In this document: positions 58,220-64,000 of the stretch, piece by piece
Numbering within the stretch: position 1 is the first letter of the stretch
Layout: every line of letters begins with the position of its first letter
DNA from: Dermatophilaceae bacterium Sec6.4
GTDB taxonomy: Bacteria > Actinomycetota > Actinomycetes > Actinomycetales > Dermatophilaceae
NCBI GenBank assembly: GCA_039636865.1
Contig: CP144172.1
Coordinates: forward strand, 2,604,001-2,668,000
Direction: 5' to 3'
Length of the DNA: 64,000 bases
Translations under genes and position numbers: made by a program
The notes under the pieces: model-generated
What the model was told of the DNA's origin: nothing
The model's database searches: none
The model's input: the letters and a program-made list of their open reading frames with translations, nothing else

Positions 58220-58729
58220 GTGGACTTTCGCGAAATCGGGGCGACAGACGTCGGGGCACTCCAGACGCTGTTGGAGTCGGTCTCGGACTATTCACAGCGC
58301 GTCACCGGTTCGCCCACGGGCCCTTCGGACGCGCTGAGCGCGCTGCGGGCCGTGCCTCCGGACAGAACAGTGGACGACAAGTTCGACATCGGCATGTGGG
58401 ACGGGCACCAACTGGTGGCATTTGCGGACGTCGTGCGTGGTTATCCGGCCGAGGACATCGCCTACATCGGTCTGCTGATCGTCGACGGCTGTCAGCAGGG
58501 ACGCGGGCTCGGTCGCGGCCTGCACGGCGAGCTGCTGCGGGTCGCCTCCGGCTGGGCCGGGATACGCCGGATGCGCTTGTCGATCGTCGCTACCAATGCG
58601 TCTCGTGCGGATCCGTTCTGGTGGGCGTTGGGCTACCGGCCCACCGGCGAGGTCAGGCCCTACCAGTACGACAGTGTCGACAGCGCCGTTGCGCTCTGGG
58701 AGCGCCCACTGCGGACCGAAGTTGGGTGA
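58220..58729 (+). CDS. GNAT-family N-acetyltransferase
   Basis: A 169-residue acetyltransferase with IAYIGLLIVDGCQQGRGLGRGL as the acetyl-CoA site (core QQGRGLGRGL) and FWWALGYRPTGEV near the C-terminus. It starts at GTG 58220. Its last codons and TGA stop fall inside the shared palindrome at 58719-58768. It is unrelated in detail to the preceding GNAT gene. Confidence 0.85.
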   Translation: MDFREIGATDVGALQTLLESVSDYSQRVTGSPTGPSDALSALRAVPPDRTVDDKFDIGMWDGHQLVAFADVVRGYPAEDIAYIGLLIVDGCQQGRGLGRGLHGELLRVASGWAGIRRMRLSIVATNASRADPFWWALGYRPTGEVRPYQYDSVDSAVALWERPLRTEVG

Positions 58730-58768
58730 ACGGGCGCGCTCTATAGGGCGCGTCCGTTCACCCAACTT
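58719..58768. terminator. Long hairpin, copy of the 2.74 kb palindrome
   Basis: Arms 58719-58740 and 58747-58768 read AAGTTGGGTGAACGGGCGCGCT and its complement, with two G-U-type pairs. The sequence is nearly the same as at 2718-2765 (AGTTGnGTGAACGGGyGCGCTC). It lies between the convergent GNAT and aspS genes and includes the GNAT stop codon. A bidirectional terminator is the likely role. Confidence 0.8.
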
Positions 58769-58783
58769 TGCAACTGGTCTCGG

Positions 58784-60568
58784 TCAGCCCTGCGCGGGCT
58801 CCGCCGGCTTTGCATCCACGCCGGCCTCTTTGCGCTGCTCGGGCGTGATGGGTGCGGGCGCGGCCGTCAACGGGTCATATCCGCCGCCGGACTTGGGGAA
58901 GGCAATGACCTCCCGGATCGACTCGGTGCCCGCAAGCAACGCGCAGATCCGGTCCCAGCCGAAGGCGATCCCGCCGTGCGGGGGCGCGCCGAAGGCGAAG
59001 GCGTCGAGCAGGAAACCGAACTTCTCCTGCGCGTCCTGCTCAGACAGACCCATGATTGCAAAGACGCGTTCCTGGATGTCACGGCGGTGGATACGGATCG
59101 ACCCGCCACCGATTTCGTTGCCGTTGCAGACCATGTCGTAGGCGTACGCCAACGCACTGCCCGGGTCGGTGTCGAAGGTGTCTTCGAATTCCTTCTTCGG
59201 GCCGGTGAACGCGTGGTGCACCGCAGTCCAGGCGCCGGAGCCGACTGCGACGTCGCCGGAAGCGACCGCGTCAGAGGCCGGCTCGAACATCGGCGCGTCG
59301 AGCACCCAGAGGAAGGACCACGCCGACTCGTCAATGAGCCCGCAGCGCTTGCCGATCTCCAGGCGGGCAGCACCGAGCAGGGCGCGCTCGCTCTTGCCCG
59401 GACCCGCCGCGAAGAAGATGCAGTCACCCGCTTTGGCGCCGACGTGTGCGGGCAGGGCTGCGGTCTCGGCCGCACTCAGATTCTTGGCAACCGGACCGGT
59501 GAGCGTGCCGTCCTCTTGCACCAGCACGTAGGCCAGGCCTCGGGCGCCGCGCTGCTTGGCCCAGTCCTGCCAGGCGTCCAGCGTGCGACGCGGCTGCGCG
59601 GCACCGCCGGGCATCACCACAGCGCCGACGTACGGCGCCTGGAACACCCGGAAACCGGTCTCGGAGAACAGTTGCGTGCACTCGACCAGTTCGCTTTCGA
59701 ACCGCAGGTCCGGCTTGTCCGAGCCGTATCGGTCCATTGCATCGGCGTACGTGAGCTGCGGGAACGGCGTCGTCAGTTCGACCCCCTTGACGGCCCACAC
59801 CGCGGTGGCAATGGCCTCCCCCAGTTCGATGATGTCGTCCTGTTCGACGAAGCTCATCTCGATGTCCAGCTGGGTGAACTCCGGCTGGCGGTCAGCCCGA
59901 AAGTCCTCGTCGCGGTAGCAGCGGGCGAGCTGGTAGTAACGCTCCATGCCGGCCACCATCAGCAGCTGCTTGAACAGCTGCGGGCTCTGCGGCAGGGCAT
60001 ACCAGCTGCCCGGCGCAAGCCGGGCGGGCACGACGAAGTCACGGGCGCCCTCGGGGGTGGAGCGGGTCAGGGTCGGCGTCTCGATCTCGACGAAGTCCCG
60101 TTCGGCCAGGACAGCGCGGGCGGCCTGGTTGACCTTGCTGCGAAGGCGGATTGCGCCACCGGCCTCGGGACGACGTAGGTCGAGGTAGCGGTACTTCAGC
60201 CGGGTCTCCTCACCGACAGTTACCCGCCCGTCCAGCTGGAACGGCAGCGTCGCGGAGGCGCTCAGCACCTCGATCTGCTCGGCGACGACCTCGATCTCAC
60301 CGGTCGGCAACTCAGTGTTGAAGTTGCCGTCCGGGCGCACTCGGACCCGACCGGTGATTCGGACGCAGTATTCGTTGCGCAGGTCGTGCGCGCCGCCCTG
60401 CTCCAGCACCTCGTCGCGGACGACGACCTGGGCGATGCCGCTGGCATCACGCAGATCCAGGAACGCGACCCCACCGTGATCACGCCGACGGGCCACCCAG
60501 CCGGCGAGCGTGACGGTCTGGTCGGTATGACCGGCGCGTAGTGTGCCGGCCTCCTGGGTGCGGAGCAC
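58784..60568 (-). CDS. aspS: Aspartyl-tRNA synthetase
   Basis: AspS charges tRNA-Asp. The 594-residue bacterial-type class II enzyme has the N-terminal OB anticodon domain ([19 protein letters not shown], core [15 protein letters not shown]), motif 2 [20 protein letters not shown] (core [15 protein letters not shown]), the bacterial insertion domain, and motif 3 in [12 protein letters not shown] 60568 has AAGGA at eight bases; the longer open frame is not family-like. It may or may not also charge tRNA-Asn; that is not decidable here. Confidence 0.96.
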   Translation of the reverse strand: MLRTQEAGTLRAGHTDQTVTLAGWVARRRDHGGVAFLDLRDASGIAQVVVRDEVLEQGGAHDLRNEYCVRITGRVRVRPDGNFNTELPTGEIEVVAEQIEVLSASATLPFQLDGRVTVGEETRLKYRYLDLRRPEAGGAIRLRSKVNQAARAVLAERDFVEIETPTLTRSTPEGARDFVVPARLAPGSWYALPQSPQLFKQLLMVAGMERYYQLARCYRDEDFRADRQPEFTQLDIEMSFVEQDDIIELGEAIATAVWAVKGVELTTPFPQLTYADAMDRYGSDKPDLRFESELVECTQLFSETGFRVFQAPYVGAVVMPGGAAQPRRTLDAWQDWAKQRGARGLAYVLVQEDGTLTGPVAKNLSAAETAALPAHVGAKAGDCIFFAAGPGKSERALLGAARLEIGKRCGLIDESAWSFLWVLDAPMFEPASDAVASGDVAVGSGAWTAVHHAFTGPKKEFEDTFDTDPGSALAYAYDMVCNGNEIGGGSIRIHRRDIQERVFAIMGLSEQDAQEKFGFLLDAFAFGAPPHGGIAFGWDRICALLAGTESIREVIAFPKSGGGYDPLTAAPAPITPEQRKEAGVDAKPAEPAQG

Positions 60569-60690
60569 AGGGAGATTCCTTTTCAGTAGGGAAACGATCG
60601 AGAGTGGCCGTGCCCGAGAGGTAGGCCTGCTGCCATCGTACGGATGCCAGGCGCGCACGGCACGTCAGTATTGCGGCGCCTGCGACTGGC

Positions 60691-61053
60691 TCATTCCTCG
60701 TCGAGATAGAGCCACCGACCACCGCGGCGCTCGAAGATGCTCCTCTCATGCATCGACCCGCCCTCGTAGGAGGCAACGAAAGAGACAATTCCCCGCTGAT
60801 CGCCGGGCCCGCCACCGTCAACCTCGAGGATGCGCAGCCCTGTCCACTTCATCCCCTGGTCCAGGGTGACCTGTTGGGGACGGGTGCGCGGATGCCACGT
60901 CCGCCAGAGATGCTCGGCATTCCCGTAGAAATTCGCCGTGTACCGCGAGCGCATCAGTTGCTCGGCGGTGTCGGCCAGGGCTGTGGCGCCCAGGAGCGGC
61001 CCGCAGCAGTCGTCGAAGGAACTTCGGGAGCCACAGGGGCAGGGGTCCGGCAT
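60691..61053 (-). CDS. YchJ-type SEC-C motif protein (UPF0225)
   Basis: A 120-residue protein beginning MPDPCPCGSRSSFDDCC, the SEC-C zinc motif, followed by the YchJ-like NTF2-like domain (AEQLMRSRYTANFYGNAEHLW, core LMRSRYTANF; FVASYEGGSMHERSIF). Function is unknown. ATG 61053 puts the zinc motif at the N-terminus as in the family; a longer open frame to 61131 does not. It diverges from argG, with about 108 bases between. Confidence 0.85.
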   Translation of the reverse strand: MPDPCPCGSRSSFDDCCGPLLGATALADTAEQLMRSRYTANFYGNAEHLWRTWHPRTRPQQVTLDQGMKWTGLRILEVDGGGPGDQRGIVSFVASYEGGSMHERSIFERRGGRWLYLDEE

Positions 61054-61124
61054 GGACCCAGCATGGCAAACCCGCGCTGGCAGACCGACCACGGTGGTGT
61101 CTGTGTGACCGGCATGCGGCACCG

Positions 61125-62574
<1,450 letters not shown>

Positions 62575-62601
62575 CGGACCGCGTGGCGCGGCCCGACCCC
62601 C

Positions 62602-62677
62602 CGCCGAGCGGCGGCATCCGGCCTCAAGCGGCGGTCAAATAAGGCCGCCACTCATTGGTGATGTCCGCCGCTCGGCG
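62602..62677. repeat. Nested inverted repeats between argG and the aminotransferase gene
   Basis: Outer arms 62602-62614 and 62665-62677 (CGCCGAGCGGCGG with its complement, extended by CAT/ATG across one bulged base) enclose an inner hairpin AGCGGCGGTC/GGCCGCCACT (62627-62636 with 62643-62652, some G-U pairs, six-base AT loop). It spans the ends of two convergent genes and includes the aminotransferase stop. A bidirectional terminator is likely. Confidence 0.65.
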
Positions 62678-63854
62678 ATCGGGGTGGGTGGGGTGCCGAA
62701 GTCCGGACGTAGGCAGCCAGTCGGTCCAGCGCCTCGTCCAGAGCCGTGGTTGCTCCGCAGAACGAGAGCCGCATGAAGTGGTGTCCGTCGACGGGGTCGA
62801 AGTCGATACCCGGCGCGAGGGCCACCCCGGTCGCATTCAGCGTGTCATGGCACCAGCGCAGCGAGTCGTCGGTGAGGTGGCTGATGTCGCAGTACGCGTA
62901 GAACGCACCGTCCGGCGGAGCGAACGAGGTGATACCCAGCTCCGGAAGTCGGCGCAGCAGCACCTCACGATTTCGGGCATACCGCTGCACGTGTGCGGAG
63001 AGTTCGACATGCGCCTGCGGTGAGAAGGCCGCGACCCCGCCGACCTGTGAGACCGCCGGTGCGCAGATCGACAGGTTGCCCTGCAGCAGATCCATCGACT
63101 GTCGTAGCGCGGGCGGCAGCAGCGACCACCCGAGACGCCAACCGGTCATCGAATGGAATTTGCTCACCGAGCCCATCACGGCACTTTCACGGGAGGACTC
63201 CCACGCGGTGACGCACTCGCGGCCGTAGGAAATTCCGTGGTAGATCTCATCGGAGATCAACAGCACGTCGTTCTCCTGGCACCAGTGGGCGATCCGGGCA
63301 AGTTCACCGGGGTCGATGATCGTGCCGGTCGGGTTCGCCGGGCTGGCGATGATCAGCCCGTCGGGTCGTTCCGGGAGCGCCTCGAGCATGGCGACCGTCG
63401 GCTGGAAGCGGGACTCGGGTCCGCACAACAGGTCCATGGGCACACAGCCGAGGGCATGCACGGTGTTGCGGTACGCCGGGTAGCCAGGCCGGGTCATCGC
63501 GATCCGGGCGCCCGGCTGGAACGCTGCGAGCAGCAGCGTGCTGAACCCGCCCGACGATCCGTTCGTGACGAGCACGTCGTCGGCGGATACATCGAGGCCG
63601 TAGGAACTGCCGTAGTGCCCGGCGATTGCCTCGCGCAGAGCTGGGATGCCATCGGACTCCGTGTAGCCCAGTACCTGGGTGTCGATCGCCTCGTGCACCA
63701 CGTCCAGCACCGCGCGTGGGGCCGACGTCGAGGGCTGGCCGACACACAACATGATCGCGTCACCATGGGTGCGCTGCCGCGCGATGGACGCACGCACCAA
63801 CTCCATCACCTGGAACGGCGGGACGACACCGCGCGCGGCAAGCTCTCGACTCAT
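62652..63854 (-). CDS. PLP-dependent aminotransferase, class I/II fold
   Basis: A 400-residue fold type I aminotransferase. It shows the substrate loop YTESDGIPALREAIAGHY (core SDGIPALREA), ASPANPTGTIIDP, LLISDEIYHGISYG and the PLP lysine in GSVSKFHSMTGWRLGW. The substrate cannot be told from sequence. ATG 63854 overlaps the stop of the gene running off the right edge (ATGA). The last codons lie within the nested repeat. Confidence 0.92.
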   Translation of the reverse strand: MSRELAARGVVPPFQVMELVRASIARQRTHGDAIMLCVGQPSTSAPRAVLDVVHEAIDTQVLGYTESDGIPALREAIAGHYGSSYGLDVSADDVLVTNGSSGGFSTLLLAAFQPGARIAMTRPGYPAYRNTVHALGCVPMDLLCGPESRFQPTVAMLEALPERPDGLIIASPANPTGTIIDPGELARIAHWCQENDVLLISDEIYHGISYGRECVTAWESSRESAVMGSVSKFHSMTGWRLGWSLLPPALRQSMDLLQGNLSICAPAVSQVGGVAAFSPQAHVELSAHVQRYARNREVLLRRLPELGITSFAPPDGAFYAYCDISHLTDDSLRWCHDTLNATGVALAPGIDFDPVDGHHFMRLSFCGATTALDEALDRLAAYVRTSAPHPPRSPSGGHHQ

Positions 63855-64000
63855 CGGTATGAGGGGTGGAAGGGCCAGGGGGCATCAGCCGGGCGCAACG
63901 GTGCCCAGTCCTGCTGGCGGGCAACATGGCCGGCCAGCACGGCGGCAGCCCCTGGGCCGTTGTGCATCCGACCGGCCAGAACCGCCGAGACCGCGTCGTC
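63851..64000 (-). CDS. C-terminal end of an unidentified gene (partial, runs off right edge)
   Basis: The last 49 codons of a gene coming from beyond the right edge, ending WPFHPSYR and TGA. The stop overlaps the aminotransferase ATG (ATGA), so the two are probably translated in tandem. The visible segment is alanine-rich with no diagnostic motif, so no function is proposed. Confidence 0.7.
   Translation of the reverse strand, partial: DDAVSAVLAGRMHNGPGAAAVLAGHVARQQDWAPLRPADAPWPFHPSYR

Overview
This window is GC-rich chromosomal DNA from an actinobacterium. Supporting features are an actinobacterial integration host factor (mIHF), the long form of HisG, a PriA without helicase motifs, a TIGR03085-type protein, a PyrR leader that abuts the Shine-Dalgarno, and frequent GTG starts. 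Gene content and order resemble Micrococcales, possibly Dermacoccaceae or Intrasporangiaceae; that placement is inference. Almost everything from 4.2 to 56.4 kb is on the minus strand, in long runs of genes that overlap by 1 to 8 bases and so are probably translationally coupled.

Layout. 0-2.0 kb: one half of a heterodimeric ABC exporter; the partner runs off the left edge. 2.1-4.2 kb: a TIGR03085 protein, hisF and a small P-loop kinase. 4.3-10.3 kb: an FMN-riboswitch-led operon ribD-ribE-ribM-ribBA-ribH that continues into hisE, hisG and a PH-like membrane protein, with rpe just upstream. 11-19.8 kb: rsmB, fmt, def, a HAD phosphatase, priA, metK with a structured leader, coaBC and rpoZ. 19.9-29.2 kb: gmk, mihF and the de novo pyrimidine operon pyrR-pyrB-pyrC-carA-carB-pyrF, controlled by a PyrR-binding hairpin. 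29.3-32.5 kb: a 1055-residue secreted multidomain protein lying between pyrR and nusB. 32.5-41.7 kb: nusB, efp, the shikimate genes aroB-aroK-aroC-aroE, mltG, ruvX and alaS. 41.8-54.2 kb: two adjacent but differently organised Dpp/Opp-type peptide transporter operons lying between alaS and rarA. 54.2-64 kb: a second PH-like membrane protein, rarA, a hotdog thioesterase, two GNAT acetyltransferases, aspS, a YchJ-type SEC-C protein, argG, an aminotransferase and the end of a further gene.

Most of the window is ordinary core metabolism: riboflavin, histidine, UMP, chorismate, arginine and SAM synthesis, plus translation start and termination factors. The less ordinary parts are a long palindrome shared by two convergent gene ends (about 2.74 and 58.74 kb), the secreted protein at 29.3-32.5 kb, the double peptide-transporter insertion, the metK leader, and an ABC exporter subunit that has lost both catalytic residues of its own ATP site. 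No CRISPR array, prophage, insertion sequence, tRNA or rRNA gene was seen. I did not find a convincing wholly new multi-gene system. The conserved palindromes and the secreted protein are the best leads.
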